A stretch of DNA of 47,411 nt. It comes from Diplocloster agilis (GTDB lineage Bacteria > Bacillota > Clostridia > Lachnospirales > Lachnospiraceae). The DNA lies in contig NZ_JAHQCW010000045.1 of assembly GCF_019042275.1 (NCBI RefSeq), positions 1-47,411 of the forward strand. The letters are read 5' to 3'. The translations under genes and the position numbers were made by a program. Under the pieces are notes generated by a model. It worked only from the letters and a program-made list of their open reading frames with translations, was not told the DNA's origin and ran no database searches. Below, in pieces: positions 8,567 through 18,500 of this stretch; the stretch's first letter is position 1, and each line of letters begins with the position of its first letter.

Positions 8567-8923
8567 CTATGCCGTGTGTGCATTCAAATCATGTCTGTGA
8601 TTATCTAAGATCGTATGTACTCTTTCAACTTCATCGAGAATCAAGGTTTCTGACTTTTTGATTTCATTTCTGAGTACACGTTCCGTTGATTTAATCTGTA
8701 ACTCAAGACAATCCATTCGGTCATTCATGGACTGCATGTCATCTTTTATGGACTGTATGTCATCCTTCATGGACTGCATTTCGCCCTTCATGGACTGCAT
8801 TTCGCCCTTCATGGACTGCATTTCGCCCTTCATGGACTGCATGTCATCCTTCATGAACTGCATGTCGCCTCTCATCAATTGCATCTCGTTTAATAAAAGG
8901 TCAAATTTTTCACTTTCTGTCAT
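8567..8923 (-). CDS. Small coiled-coil protein with seven-residue repeats, function unknown
   Basis: The 118-residue protein has no recognised domain. Its centre is a run of near-identical heptads of the form MQSMKGE/MQSMKDD, followed by a charged helix (LELQIKSTERVLRNEIKK) and a C-terminal part rich in Asp and His. This predicts a long coiled coil, probably oligomeric. GGGAGG precedes the ATG at 8923; a GTG at 8935 is too close to that site. It is flanked by its own terminator and by feoB further upstream, with no operon partner. Similar short proteins in Clostridia are annotated only as hypothetical. Confidence 0.75.
   Translation of the reverse strand: MTESEKFDLLLNEMQLMRGDMQFMKDDMQSMKGEMQSMKGEMQSMKGEMQSMKDDIQSIKDDMQSMNDRMDCLELQIKSTERVLRNEIKKSETLILDEVERVHTILDNHRHDLNAHTA
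8726..8886. repeat. 21-bp tandem repeat coding for the heptads
   Basis: About seven 21-bp units run in frame through the coiled-coil gene. Three consecutive units (8768-8788, 8789-8809, 8810-8830) are identical at the DNA level, which points to recent unit duplication and possible length variation between strains. Confidence 0.9.
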
Positions 8924-9236
8924 TATCCTGATCACCTCCCCAAACAGATCTATACTACAACCACCTTATTAATGTGTTAAATTATAGCATAACGCGTATG
9001 AAAAGTCTACTCCGTTTTCGGACTAGAATTCTGAGAAACAATCGGAAATAATCGTTCGAGCTCATCGTTTTATTGTTTATCTCTGCCGTTTGGCTGCCCA
9101 ATGCTTCCGCGAAAGCCGCCGCATCTTTTATATGCCCGATTCTTGTGTCAGGTGTCCTCCAAACCCGATGAGAAATTCCTGTCGGTCCTGCGGTACTATC
9201 CGGAACCATCTTAGTCCACCGCCACTGTGTAACTCA
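8924..9236. other. Intergenic stretch without a recognised gene
   Basis: This 313-bp gap between feoB and the coiled-coil gene has one minus-strand open frame (8982-9209) with no convincing ribosome-binding site and no family match I can recognise. It may hold a decayed gene fragment and the promoter of the coiled-coil gene. No strong terminator for feoB is obvious. Confidence 0.4.
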
Positions 9237-11573
9237 TCAAAAAAGCATGGCGATATGATACACCGGAAATGCCGCGATCCAGGCAATTGCAAATTGTCCA
9301 AAAACAACTGTCAATGCCCATTTTCCGCCCAGTTCACGTTTTATAGAAGCCACCGCCGCCGCACATGGGGTGTAAAGTAAGCAAAAAACCAGAAGCGAAG
9401 CGGCGCTTGCTGTAGTCAGTGTTTCCTGCAAGGCTTGCGTTGTTCCAAATAGTACCGTAAGCGAAGAAACGACACTTTCCTTTGCCATAAGTCCTGTAAC
9501 CAGAGCCGTAGATATTCTCCAGTCGCCAAAACCGATCGGCGTAAAGACAGGGGCGATAAAGCCCGCGGCCGCTGCCAAAATACTATCCCCGGAATCTGTT
9601 ACCATATTAAAGCTCAGGTCAAAACTTTGCAGGAACCAGATTGCAAGTACCGCAACAAAGATAATCGTACAGGCTCTTTGAAGAAAATCTTTGGCTTTAT
9701 CCCAAAGCAGCTGAGCCACATTTTTTGCGCTGGGCATTCGGTAATTTGGCAGTTCCAGCACAAAGGGAACCGGTTCTCCCTGAAACATCGTTTTCTTGAA
9801 AATGAGCGCCATCAGGATTCCCATAACAATTCCCAATACATACAGGCTTATCATAACGAGCGCACCATGCTCAGGAAAAAACAAGGCTGTAAAAAATGCA
9901 TAAATAGGCAGCTTTGCCGAACAGCTCATAAATGGTGTCAGCAAAATTGTCATCTTCCGATCCCGTTCCGACGGCAGTGTCCGGCTCGCCATCACACCGG
10001 GAACTGTACATCCGAATCCAATCAGCATCGGCACAATGCTGCGGCCCGATAATCCTAATCTGCGCAGAAGCTTATCCATGATAAAAGCAACCCTGGCCAG
10101 ATAACCGCTATCCTCTAAAATTGATAAGAAGAAAAACAAGGTGATGATGATCGGCAGAAAACTAAGTACACCGCCCACACCAGTAAATATGCCGTCCACG
10201 ACAAGAGAACGCAATACCTCATTCACTCCCGCTGTAATCATTGCCCCGTTTACGAGGTCCGTAAGAGATGCAATACCTGCCTCCAGCAGATTTTTAAGAC
10301 CCTCTCCAATTACATTAAAAGTCAGCCAAAACACCAATGCCATGATACCAATAAATGACGGAATACCTGTATATTTTCCGGTCAGGATCCGGTCCATTTT
10401 CCTGCTCCGTGTACGCTCTTTACTTTCACGGGGTTTCACAATCGTTGCATCGCAGACCTTTTGTATGTAATCGAAACGCATGGATGCAATGGCGGATGCC
10501 CGGTCAAGTCCGGTTTCCTCTTCCATCTGGCGGGAAATATGTTCCAGCGTTTCCATCTCATTCTGCGTAAGCTTCAAATATTCGAGAACTTGTCTGTCCC
10601 CTTCAAGAATCTTGCTTGCTGCAAAACGTACCGGAATATCCATGGTTTTCGCATGATCTTCTATCAGGTGCATTGCCGCATGAATTCCTCTATGTATCCC
10701 TCCTGTTGATTCATTGCAAAAATCCGCCTCTATCGGGCATTCCTGATATTTGGCAACATGTATGGCGTGTTTTACCAGCTCGTCTATCCCTTCCCCTTTC
10801 GCAGCGGAAATGGGAACGACCGGCACGCCAAGATATGCTTCCAGCTCATTTACCAGAACAGAACCGCCATTTTCCCGTAACTCGTCCATCATATTCAGTG
10901 CGATTACCATGGGCATATGGAGTTCCAACAACTGCATGGTTAAGTACAGGTTGCGTTCGATATTGGTGGTGTCGACAATATTGATGATACCCTTTGGCTT
11001 TTCCCGCAGAAGGAATTCCCGGGTTACAAGTTCTTCACTGCTATATGGCGACATGGAATATATCCCCGGCAAATCCGTCAGCAGGGTGTTGTCATACCCC
11101 CGGATCATCCCGTCTTTGCGGTCCACCGTTACTCCGGGGAAATTACCCACATGCTGATTAGCGCCAGTTAACTGGTTAAATAACGTGGTTTTCCCGCAGT
11201 TTTGATTTCCCACCAGGGCAAATGTGAGGACCGTGCTTTCCGGCAACGGTTTTTCTATCTTACGTTGGTGAAACTTTCCGCCCTCCCCGTATCCCGGATG
11301 CGGAACTATGGCTTTTGGGCGCCTGGATATGTTTTCAGGCATACCTTCATACGGATCGCTTATCAGGATTTTCTCCGCATCCTCCAAACGAATGGTCAAT
11401 TCATATCCATGAATCCGAAGCTCAATTGGATCTCCCATCGGCGCATACTTCACTACGGTCACTAAAGCTCCCTGAATCAATCCCATATCCAGTAAATGCT
11501 GCCGCAAAGCGCCGCTCCCTCCAACAGAAAGAATCGTTGCCGTATATCCAATATTTAAACTCCTTAACGTCAT
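9237..11573 (-). CDS. feoB: Ferrous iron transporter FeoB with N-terminal FeoA domain
   Basis: This 778-residue protein imports Fe(II). Residues 1-75 form a FeoA-type SH3-like domain (LRSLNIGYTATILSVGG, LLDMGLIQGALVTVV). A GTPase domain follows with G1 GNQNCGKTT, then LPGIYSM for G3 and NMMD for G4, and after that a long membrane region with the FeoB gate motifs (GFGCTVPGVMASRTL, PFMSCSAKLPIYAFF). FeoA and FeoB are separate genes in many bacteria; here they are one polypeptide. The start at 11573 is preferred because AAAGGG lies seven bases upstream, while the in-frame GTG at 11582 is inside that region. A dyad GTTAG-N6-CTAAC sits 21 bp upstream. Confidence 0.95.
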   Translation of the reverse strand: MTLRSLNIGYTATILSVGGSGALRQHLLDMGLIQGALVTVVKYAPMGDPIELRIHGYELTIRLEDAEKILISDPYEGMPENISRRPKAIVPHPGYGEGGKFHQRKIEKPLPESTVLTFALVGNQNCGKTTLFNQLTGANQHVGNFPGVTVDRKDGMIRGYDNTLLTDLPGIYSMSPYSSEELVTREFLLREKPKGIINIVDTTNIERNLYLTMQLLELHMPMVIALNMMDELRENGGSVLVNELEAYLGVPVVPISAAKGEGIDELVKHAIHVAKYQECPIEADFCNESTGGIHRGIHAAMHLIEDHAKTMDIPVRFAASKILEGDRQVLEYLKLTQNEMETLEHISRQMEEETGLDRASAIASMRFDYIQKVCDATIVKPRESKERTRSRKMDRILTGKYTGIPSFIGIMALVFWLTFNVIGEGLKNLLEAGIASLTDLVNGAMITAGVNEVLRSLVVDGIFTGVGGVLSFLPIIITLFFFLSILEDSGYLARVAFIMDKLLRRLGLSGRSIVPMLIGFGCTVPGVMASRTLPSERDRKMTILLTPFMSCSAKLPIYAFFTALFFPEHGALVMISLYVLGIVMGILMALIFKKTMFQGEPVPFVLELPNYRMPSAKNVAQLLWDKAKDFLQRACTIIFVAVLAIWFLQSFDLSFNMVTDSGDSILAAAAGFIAPVFTPIGFGDWRISTALVTGLMAKESVVSSLTVLFGTTQALQETLTTASAASLLVFCLLYTPCAAAVASIKRELGGKWALTVVFGQFAIAWIAAFPVYHIAMLF

Positions 11574-11593
11574 ATGTTTCACCCTTTCATTAA

Positions 11594-11609
11594 GTTAGTT
11601 ATCTCTAAC
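11594..11609. promoter_or_regulatory. Dyad upstream of feoB, possible metal-regulator operator
   Basis: GTTAG and CTAAC are separated by six bases just ahead of feoB. The half-sites resemble those of DtxR/MntR-type regulators, but the spacing differs from the classical 19-bp box, so this is tentative. Confidence 0.3.
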
Positions 11610-11666
11610 CATTTTACATATTTGTAGGTCTGTCTATTTTCCAGCAGCCATTTCATATCAAGTAAA

Positions 11667-11696
11667 TGAGTACAGGCAAGCCGATACCTGTACTCA
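11667..11696 (-). terminator. Probable terminator after the metal ATPase gene
   Basis: A perfect 10-bp stem (TGAGTACAGG/CCTGTACTCA) with a 10-nt loop lies 6 bp beyond the ATPase stop. The tail TTTACTTG is only moderately U-rich. Confidence 0.65.
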
Positions 11697-11701
11697 TCTA
11701 T

Positions 11702-13585
11702 TTAAAGATTATGAACACGCAGGGCGCGGATCGCATTAAGAATAGCCAGAATCATCACACCCACGTCTGCAAAGACCGCATACCACATATTCGCAATTCC
11801 CACGGCTCCCAGAGCGAGACATGCAAATTTAATAATAAGAGCAAAGCTGATGTTCTGGTACACAATCCGGATACATTTTCGGGAGATTTTGATCGCCTTG
11901 GGAATCTGTAAGGGATCATCGTCCATCAGCACCACGTCCGCCGCTTCAATGGCTGCGTCGGAACCCATCGCGCCCATAGCGATGCCAATGTCTGCGCAGG
12001 TCAGTACCGGAGCATCGTTGATTCCATCGCCCACAAACGCCAGCTTCTCTTTTTCGTGTTTCACATTCAGCAGCTCTTCCACCTTAGAAACCTTGTCGGC
12101 CGGTAACAGCTCGCTGTACACCTCATCGATTCCCAAAGAACCGGCGACCTGCTCCGCCACACGTTTCGCATCACCGGTCAGCATTACCGTCTTTTCCACC
12201 CCGGATTTTTTCAGTTCTGCGATTGCCTCTTTAGAGTGAGGTTTTACGATGTCGGAAATCACAATATGGCCGGCGTACTCGCCATCTATCGCCATGTGGG
12301 CAATTGTGCCTACGGAATGGCATTCATAATACGGGATGCCCAGCTTTTTCATCAGCTTGTCGTTGCCAATGGCAATAGCTTTGCCGTCCACCCTGGCCGT
12401 TATGCCATATCCTCCGATTTCTTCAACATCCGTTACACGGCTTAAATCGATTTCCCTGCCATAAGCCTTTTGTAAACTCTTACTGATCGGATGAGAGGAA
12501 GCGCATTCGGCCAGCGCCGCGTATTCCAGTATTTTCGCATTCTCTATTTCATTGTGATGTACGCCGCTCACCTCAAACACGCCTTGCGTCAGTGTGCCGG
12601 TCTTATCAAAGACCACATATTTTGCATGTGATAAAGTTTCCAGATAGTTGGAGCCTTTTATCAATATTCCCTCCCTGCTGGCGCCGCCGATCCCGGCAAA
12701 GAAGCTTAACGGGATACTGATAACCAGGGCACAGGGACAGCTGATAACGAGAAATGTCAGGGCGCGGTAAATCCAGACACTAAAATCTGCGGGCGCGCCT
12801 GTCATCATTTGAACTAGAGGAGGCAGGAACGCAAGCGCCAATGCGCTGTAGCAGACGGCAGGCGTATAAACCCTGGCGAACTTGGATATAAAATCCTCTG
12901 ATTTGGATTTGCGGGAGCTTGAATTTTCCACCAGTTCCAAAATCTTAGAAACTGTAGATTCTCCGAATTCCTTCGTGGTCCGGATTTTCAATACTCCGCT
13001 CATATTGATACAGCCGCTGATAATCTCATCGCCCGCTTTCGCGTCTCTTGGCAGGCTTTCACCGGTAAGCGCGCTGGTATTTAAGCTGGAACTGCCTTCT
13101 ATAATCACCCCGTCCAAAGGGACCTTTTCCCCGGGCTGTACCACGATGACGCTGCCGATACCCACTTCATCCGGATCAACCTTTACAAGCCGGCCGTTTT
13201 CTTCCACATTGGCGTAGTCCGGCCGGATATCCATCAGGGCGCTGATATTTTTCCGGCTTTTGCCGACGGCGTAACTCTGGAAAAGCTCACCGATCTGATA
13301 GAATAGCATTACGGCGATCGCCTCGTTGTAATCTCCGCTTCCTGAATAAATAGCTAAAGCAAACGCGCCGACAGTCGCCACCGCCATCAAAAAATTTTCG
13401 TCAAATACCCTGCGGTTCCAGATTCCTTTGCCGGCTTTTTGTAAAATATCATAACCGATAATCAAATAGTCGATCAAATACAATGCCAGGCGCAGCGGAC
13501 CGGCAACCGGAATAACATTCAATACGGCCAGCATGACAGCCGCTATCAGAATACGCGCCAGCATCTTTTTTTGTTTCTTGTTCAT
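11702..13585 (-). CDS. Heavy-metal P1B-type ATPase (Zn/Cd/Pb exporter-like)
   Basis: The 627-residue inner-membrane pump has all P-type ATPase motifs: the TGES loop, ISCPCALVISIP in transmembrane helix 6, the phosphorylation site DKTGTLTQG, the HP pair in ASSHPIS, and GDGINDAP. The CPC motif and overall pattern fit the CadA/ZntA group that exports divalent soft metals; the true metal cannot be read from sequence. There is no N-terminal metal-binding domain; that domain is a separate protein encoded just upstream at 13609. GAGAGGGGTACC before the ATG at 13585 sets the start. It forms an operon with the HMA gene and is divergent from arsR. Confidence 0.93.
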   Translation of the reverse strand: MNKKQKKMLARILIAAVMLAVLNVIPVAGPLRLALYLIDYLIIGYDILQKAGKGIWNRRVFDENFLMAVATVGAFALAIYSGSGDYNEAIAVMLFYQIGELFQSYAVGKSRKNISALMDIRPDYANVEENGRLVKVDPDEVGIGSVIVVQPGEKVPLDGVIIEGSSSLNTSALTGESLPRDAKAGDEIISGCINMSGVLKIRTTKEFGESTVSKILELVENSSSRKSKSEDFISKFARVYTPAVCYSALALAFLPPLVQMMTGAPADFSVWIYRALTFLVISCPCALVISIPLSFFAGIGGASREGILIKGSNYLETLSHAKYVVFDKTGTLTQGVFEVSGVHHNEIENAKILEYAALAECASSHPISKSLQKAYGREIDLSRVTDVEEIGGYGITARVDGKAIAIGNDKLMKKLGIPYYECHSVGTIAHMAIDGEYAGHIVISDIVKPHSKEAIAELKKSGVEKTVMLTGDAKRVAEQVAGSLGIDEVYSELLPADKVSKVEELLNVKHEKEKLAFVGDGINDAPVLTCADIGIAMGAMGSDAAIEAADVVLMDDDPLQIPKAIKISRKCIRIVYQNISFALIIKFACLALGAVGIANMWYAVFADVGVMILAILNAIRALRVHNL

Positions 13586-13608
13586 GGTACCCCTCTCTTT
13601 CCTGTTCA

Positions 13609-13827
13609 CTAGATGGCAATCTCGCAATCGGGTTCTACCTTTTTGCAGGCTGAGAGCACATTCCGCATAACCGCCTTCGGTTCCTGTCCTTCCTCAAATT
13701 CCACTATCATCTTCTGTGTCATAAAGTTGACAACCGCAGAGGTTACGCCGGCGGTCTTTCGGGCGGCCTCCTCCATCAGATTCGCACAGTTTGCGCAGTC
13801 TACCTCAATTTTATAAGTTTTTTTCAT
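13609..13827 (-). CDS. Free-standing heavy-metal-associated (HMA) domain protein
   Basis: The 72-residue protein is one HMA ferredoxin-like domain with the metal-binding pair in DCANC near residues 10-14. In most CadA/ZntA ATPases this domain is fused to the pump; here its gene ends 23 bp before the pump gene. It probably delivers metal to the pump or senses it, acting in the cytoplasm. GAAAGGGGTATTTACC precedes the ATG. It is the first gene after the divergent promoter region shared with arsR. Confidence 0.88.
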   Translation of the reverse strand: MKKTYKIEVDCANCANLMEEAARKTAGVTSAVVNFMTQKMIVEFEEGQEPKAVMRNVLSACKKVEPDCEIAI

Positions 13828-13867
13828 GGTAAATACCCCTTTCAGAATTTAACTTTTATATTTAGAC

Positions 13868-13887
13868 AATTAATCACTTGTTTAATT
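13868..13887. promoter_or_regulatory. Candidate ArsR/SmtB operator
   Basis: AATTAA and TTAATT form a perfect dyad around TCACTTGT in the divergent region between the HMA gene and arsR. It overlaps the -35 of the predicted arsR promoter, which is where such repressors bind. Confidence 0.55.
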
Positions 13888-13906
13888 ATCATGAATGAAG
13901 TATAAT
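13878..13906 (+). promoter_or_regulatory. Predicted promoter of arsR-araC
   Basis: TTGTTT (13878-13883) and TATAAT (13901-13906) are spaced by 17 bp, about 90 bp before the arsR start. The -35 lies inside the candidate operator. Confidence 0.6.
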
Positions 13907-13995
13907 ACAACTGAAATTACAAGTCAATCACTCTCCGGTAATCGCTGCCGAATGGGCTAAAATCGTTTCTAATTAGATTAAAAGGAGGCTTTTCT

Positions 13996-14361
13996 ATGGA
14001 TCTAATCCGTCTGCCGCACCATCACGGCACGCAGGACACCACCATTCAATTACAGGAACCGCTCTCTCAAATCGACCATTTTTATACCGTTTCCGAAATA
14101 TTCAAACAATTAGGGGATACCACCCGAATCCGTATCTTCTGGCTTTTATGCCACTGCGAGGAATGTGTCATCAATATTTCCGCCATGATGCAGATGTCAA
14201 GTCCTGCGGTCTCTCATCACCTGCGCCCGCTGCGAGCCGGCGGCCTGATTATCAGCCGCCGTGTAGGAAAGGAAGTTTATTACAAGGCCGCCGATACCGA
14301 ACAAAGCCGTCTGCTGCACCAGATGATAGAAAAACTGATGGAAATCACATGCCCTGATTAG
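13996..14361 (+). CDS. ArsR/SmtB-family metal-responsive repressor
   Basis: The 121-residue protein has the ArsR winged helix-turn-helix (EIFKQLGDTTRIRIFWLL ... MSSPAVSHHLRPLRAGGLI). A Cys-His-Cys cluster, CHCEEC, lies just before the recognition region, where CadC/ArsR proteins bind metal, and an unusual His-rich stretch (PHHHGTQ) opens the protein. Metal binding should release it from DNA and induce the divergent HMA-ATPase genes. AAGGAGG lies ahead of the ATG. It is co-transcribed with the AraC gene that starts 15 bp after its stop. Confidence 0.9.
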   Translation: MDLIRLPHHHGTQDTTIQLQEPLSQIDHFYTVSEIFKQLGDTTRIRIFWLLCHCEECVINISAMMQMSSPAVSHHLRPLRAGGLIISRRVGKEVYYKAADTEQSRLLHQMIEKLMEITCPD

Positions 14362-14376
14362 AATAGGAGACTCAAT

Positions 14377-15291
14377 ATGACACACAGCTTAGAGCAAATA
14401 GAACAGAAACTATCCCTGCTTCATAACGGAAGTCAAATGGACACCTTCCATCTCTATCACGGAATAGAACTGTCTTACCTTATTCTCAAATCCGATAAAA
14501 TCACGCTTCCCCATGATGCAATGTGCCATATCCTGGAGATTAATTATTGCAAAGCCGGCCGTATGGGCTGGAAAATGAATAACGGGAATACGGTATACCT
14601 GGGGCCGGGCAATTACAGCCTGCATACTATGGATGTATGTGCGCATTCAGTCATGACCTTGCCCAATGGTTATTATGAAGGCTTAACGCTTTTCATTAAC
14701 CTGGACGTTCTCTCCAAGGATCCCCCGGAACTGTTGGCGGACACCGGAATCACCGGCGAGTTTTTAGTCCGCAAATTTTGCAAAAGCGGTATCCTGCCCT
14801 CCTTTGCCGGAAACGCACAGACGGAATCTATTTTTTCCGGTTTCTACGAGCAACCGGAATCCTTTCGTTCCCCTTACCGGAAATTAAAAGCACTGGAGCT
14901 TTTACTATACCTGGGCAAATGTAATTTTACTGTCAACGAGCACTTAGCCGACTATCAGGCCGATCAGGTCGAGATCATCCGGAATATCCATGAACAGCTC
15001 ACCAGACATGTGGACCAGCATTTTACCATCGAGTCCCTGGCGAAACAATATTTGATCAATCCGACTACTTTAAAGACCGTATTCAAAGCCGTTTACGGAA
15101 ATTCCATCGCCGCCCACACAAGGGAACACCGGATGGAACAGGCCGCCAAGCTCCTGCTTGAAACAAACGACAGTATCTCCCGGATAGCGCAGGCTGTGGG
15201 GTACGGAAATCAAAGCAAATTTACAGCCGCGTTCAAAGAATACTTTCAAGTACTTCCGACGGAATACCGTAAGCACCATCACCAGGCTTAA
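14377..15291 (+). CDS. AraC-family transcriptional regulator
   Basis: The 304-residue protein ends in a typical AraC DNA-binding domain with two helix-turn-helix units (FTIESLAKQYLINPTTLKTVFKAVYGNSI and SISRIAQAVGYGNQSKFTAAFKEYF). The first ~190 residues are a poorly conserved sensor region rich in Cys and His (for example HDAMCHILEINYCKAG). Proteins of this shape often regulate siderophore or metal genes in Firmicutes. Its position after arsR suggests a second layer of metal or iron control, possibly of feoB, but no target site was recognised. A terminator follows at 15359. Confidence 0.87.
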   Translation: MTHSLEQIEQKLSLLHNGSQMDTFHLYHGIELSYLILKSDKITLPHDAMCHILEINYCKAGRMGWKMNNGNTVYLGPGNYSLHTMDVCAHSVMTLPNGYYEGLTLFINLDVLSKDPPELLADTGITGEFLVRKFCKSGILPSFAGNAQTESIFSGFYEQPESFRSPYRKLKALELLLYLGKCNFTVNEHLADYQADQVEIIRNIHEQLTRHVDQHFTIESLAKQYLINPTTLKTVFKAVYGNSIAAHTREHRMEQAAKLLLETNDSISRIAQAVGYGNQSKFTAAFKEYFQVLPTEYRKHHHQA

Positions 15292-15358
15292 AATCGTTTC
15301 CATAAAAAATCGTTCCTGTTTTTTCATCGGGAAGCTAACTCCATCTGCCGTAATCAAA

Positions 15359-15387
15359 ACTTCCACGTCCAGTGGAAGTTTTATTTG
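15359..15387 (+). terminator. Terminator after araC
   Basis: A perfect 9-bp stem AACTTCCAC/GTGGAAGTT with a 4-nt loop is followed by TTATTTG. The next promoter begins in its tail. Confidence 0.75.
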
Positions 15388-15413
15388 ATAGTACATAGAC
15401 GATACGGTATAAT
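15385..15413 (+). promoter_or_regulatory. Predicted promoter of the surface protease gene
   Basis: TTGATA (15385-15390) and a perfect TATAAT (15408-15413) are 17 bp apart. The 5' leader would be about 115 nt and contains a dyad AATCTCA/TGAGATT. Confidence 0.7.
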
Positions 15414-15533
15414 CTCACTATAATATGATATCTATCAAATGTTTTAATGAGATTGTCATGCTGTTAGGAACAGCGTAATGGAAAATTATATTCAATCGTT
15501 TACCGCAAATTTATCAGCACTAAGGAGAGAATT

Positions 15534-18500
15534 ATGAAAATGAAGAAGTTTATAAAGCGTATTACCGTTCTTGGAATGGTGGCAGCCCTGATTGCTTCCG
15601 GGCCGGTCTTAAATGTCAGGGCAGCGCCAAATGGTAATCCCGGAGAGAAAGATTCAGTGGAAATGCCGGAGTTGATTGAGATAGACCAAAGTTATGCTTC
15701 CGGCGGAATTACCCCTACAGTCTTCAAGGATTCTTACAAAAATACCAGGTACCGCAGCAGGGCCGCACTTCCTGCGCAATATATTTTGAGTACACATGGC
15801 AAATCTACAACCGTAAAAAATCAGAATCCATGGGGTTCCTGTTGGGCTTTTGGGGCATTGTCCTCACTGGAAAGCAGCCAGCTTACCGATAATACCAATA
15901 GTGCGGCCGAAGCAGATCCGGACTATTCAGAACGGCAGCTGGCATGGTTTGCCTATGAACCGCAGACCGCAGACAGTATAAAAGTCAGTGCGGCAAATTC
16001 TGACCAGGCTGGAGAGGGCGCGTCATATATCACGGTCGACCGTCTGGATAGGGGCGGCAATATGCCTCAGGCAACCGCGCTTTTGTCTACCTGGCAGGGG
16101 GCAGCATTAGAGGCAGATGTGCCATACAAGAATGAAGCGGGTACTACGGACAGGTCAGGCACATGGGATGTGGCTGCAGCAAGCAGGAATCTTTCTGCCG
16201 TACATCTTCAAAATGCGGACTTTCTGGCAAGTCCTGCAACCTTTGATAAATACGACGATGAAACCGGACTTCCGTCGGCAGATGCCGCTTACACTCATGA
16301 CGAGGCGGCTACAGCCGCTATTAAGACAGCAATCATGAACCACGGAGCAGTAGCTATAGCCTATTTTGCAGACCAGTCAACACCGGATGGCGCACAGAAC
16401 GGCGACTATTTCAATTACAAGAATTATTGCCAGTATGTAGACGTGCTGAACCGTGATACAGTTCAGAACCACGGAGTCAGCATTGTGGGCTGGGACGATG
16501 ATTATCCCAGTGCGAATTTCAAGACAGGAAAGCAGCCGAAAGGCAACGGCGCATGGCTTGTGAAAAACAGTTGGAGTGACTCATGGGGACTGGACGGATA
16601 CTTCTGGCTTTCCTACTATGACAGGACTATTGACCAGGTAACCAGCTTTCAGGGGGAAAGTATAGACAACTATGACAACATCTACCAGTATGATTATCTG
16701 GGACTTGCCAGCGTTATGCAGTTTGGAGCGAATACGATCGAGAAAGGGGTAGCCAATGTATTCACTGCGAAAGGAAATGAGGAACTTCAGGCAGTATCTG
16801 CAGTCACACTGGCGCCCGATTCCACTGTATCTGTAAAAATTTATAAAATTCCGTATGGGGCAACTGAGCCGGTGCCGGCTGATGCGGAATTAATCGCAGA
16901 ACAATCCGAGACGATTGCGTACAGCGGTTATCATACGATAAAACTGGATACGCCCGCAGCCATTGCGGCCGGAGAGAAATTCTCCGTGGTACAGTTCATT
17001 AAAGGCGGGGACCACAAATGGTATACTCCGGTAGAAATTGGTGCGGATTCCGCTTCACAGATAGCGGTATGTAATCCGGGAGAAAGTTATATCATTCAAG
17101 GCAGTGTGTCTTCAGATATGGCGGACGAGAGTTGGAAGGGACTGTCCTTTGGCAATGCTATGATTAAGGCTTTTACCAAGGATGCAGAGCCGGAATCAGA
17201 AGCTCCGGCCGTATCTGCCTTCAAATATCAGGCATACGACAATACCGATGCAGCGCTTGGAAATGAAGAAACCATAAATGTTGCGGCAGAAAGCAGCGGC
17301 ATAACCAATATTCCGCTTCCCGCAGCAACTTCTTATATTAAGATTACCGCTGTCACACTGTCGGACAGTGCGGACCCTGCCGTTCAGGCAGCAATCACAG
17401 TCAAGGGCAGGGCATATAATTTGGGAGATAAGATTGCCCGTACAGATTTTATAATGCTCGGAGATGATTCACCGATTGTATTTACAACCAAGTCTGTTCC
17501 CCTGGGTACGAATACGAAGGCGTGGGGATTTGATTTTAGCCCGGCGTCACTTGAACTGAAAGCAGACAACGGCAATGTGGCAGTATCAGATGCCAACGCT
17601 TATTTACCGGCCAATGCTGTCTTGACTGCAGATGCTGTAACAGCAGGTGGAGATTTTGAGGCAGTGATGACTGCACTTAAGCCTTACGGCGCTGAAAACC
17701 AGTTTTATCTTTATTTTCTGGCGCTTTCACCGGCTCTGAAGAGCGGAGAAACTGTGAATCTGGCGATTACGCCAAAAAGTGGATATGACAATGATGAAAA
17801 AACTAAATTATACTATGCCACCAGCGAATCCGGGAGCATGGTCCTGACAGAGGTTGCGGATTTGTCTGCAAATACCGGGGTTCTCCGGGCAGATGTATCT
17901 AGGATGGGATATTATGCTGTGGCCCGTGTAAAAGATGCACCGGCGGTTCCTACTCTGGAGAAGATTACCTACAGCCAAGGCAGAACACTTTCAGATGTAA
18001 CTCTTCCCACAGTGGACGGCGGAAGCTGGAGCTGGGACAATGAAGCAACAGTGCCCCAGGTAAACACAGCTTCTTATCCGGCTACTTTTACACCGGACCA
18101 CGAAAGCCAGTACCGTACATATCATGCAGACATTGCTCTCCAGGTGGAGAAAGCCACTCCGGATCTCAGCGGAATCACCAGCAGCCCGGCGGTCTATGGG
18201 ACGAAGCTGAACGGTTTTCCAGTAAGCGGAGCCGGCCTTGACAATGGTCATGCTGTTTCCGGGACTATGAGTTGGAAGACTCCGGATGTATATCCGGAAT
18301 GTGGAAGTACAACAGAGTATGAATTTGAGTTTGTGCCCAATGATACAGATAATTATAATCATGCATCAGGTACCATGACGCTGGCTGTCAACAAAAAAGC
18401 TGTGACAGTAGCGGCGAAAGATGCAAAGAAGTTTTATGGTGATGCCAATCCGGAATTCTCTCTTAGCATACCGGACGGAACACTGGTGGGAGATGACACG

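Noticed and set aside
8726-8886. CRISPR-like array of 21-bp repeats
   Set aside because: The repeats are contiguous without spacers and keep the reading frame of a coiled-coil gene.
8982-9209. 75-residue frame between feoB and the coiled-coil gene
   Set aside because: No ribosome-binding site and no recognisable domain; it could be a fragment but cannot be supported as a gene.
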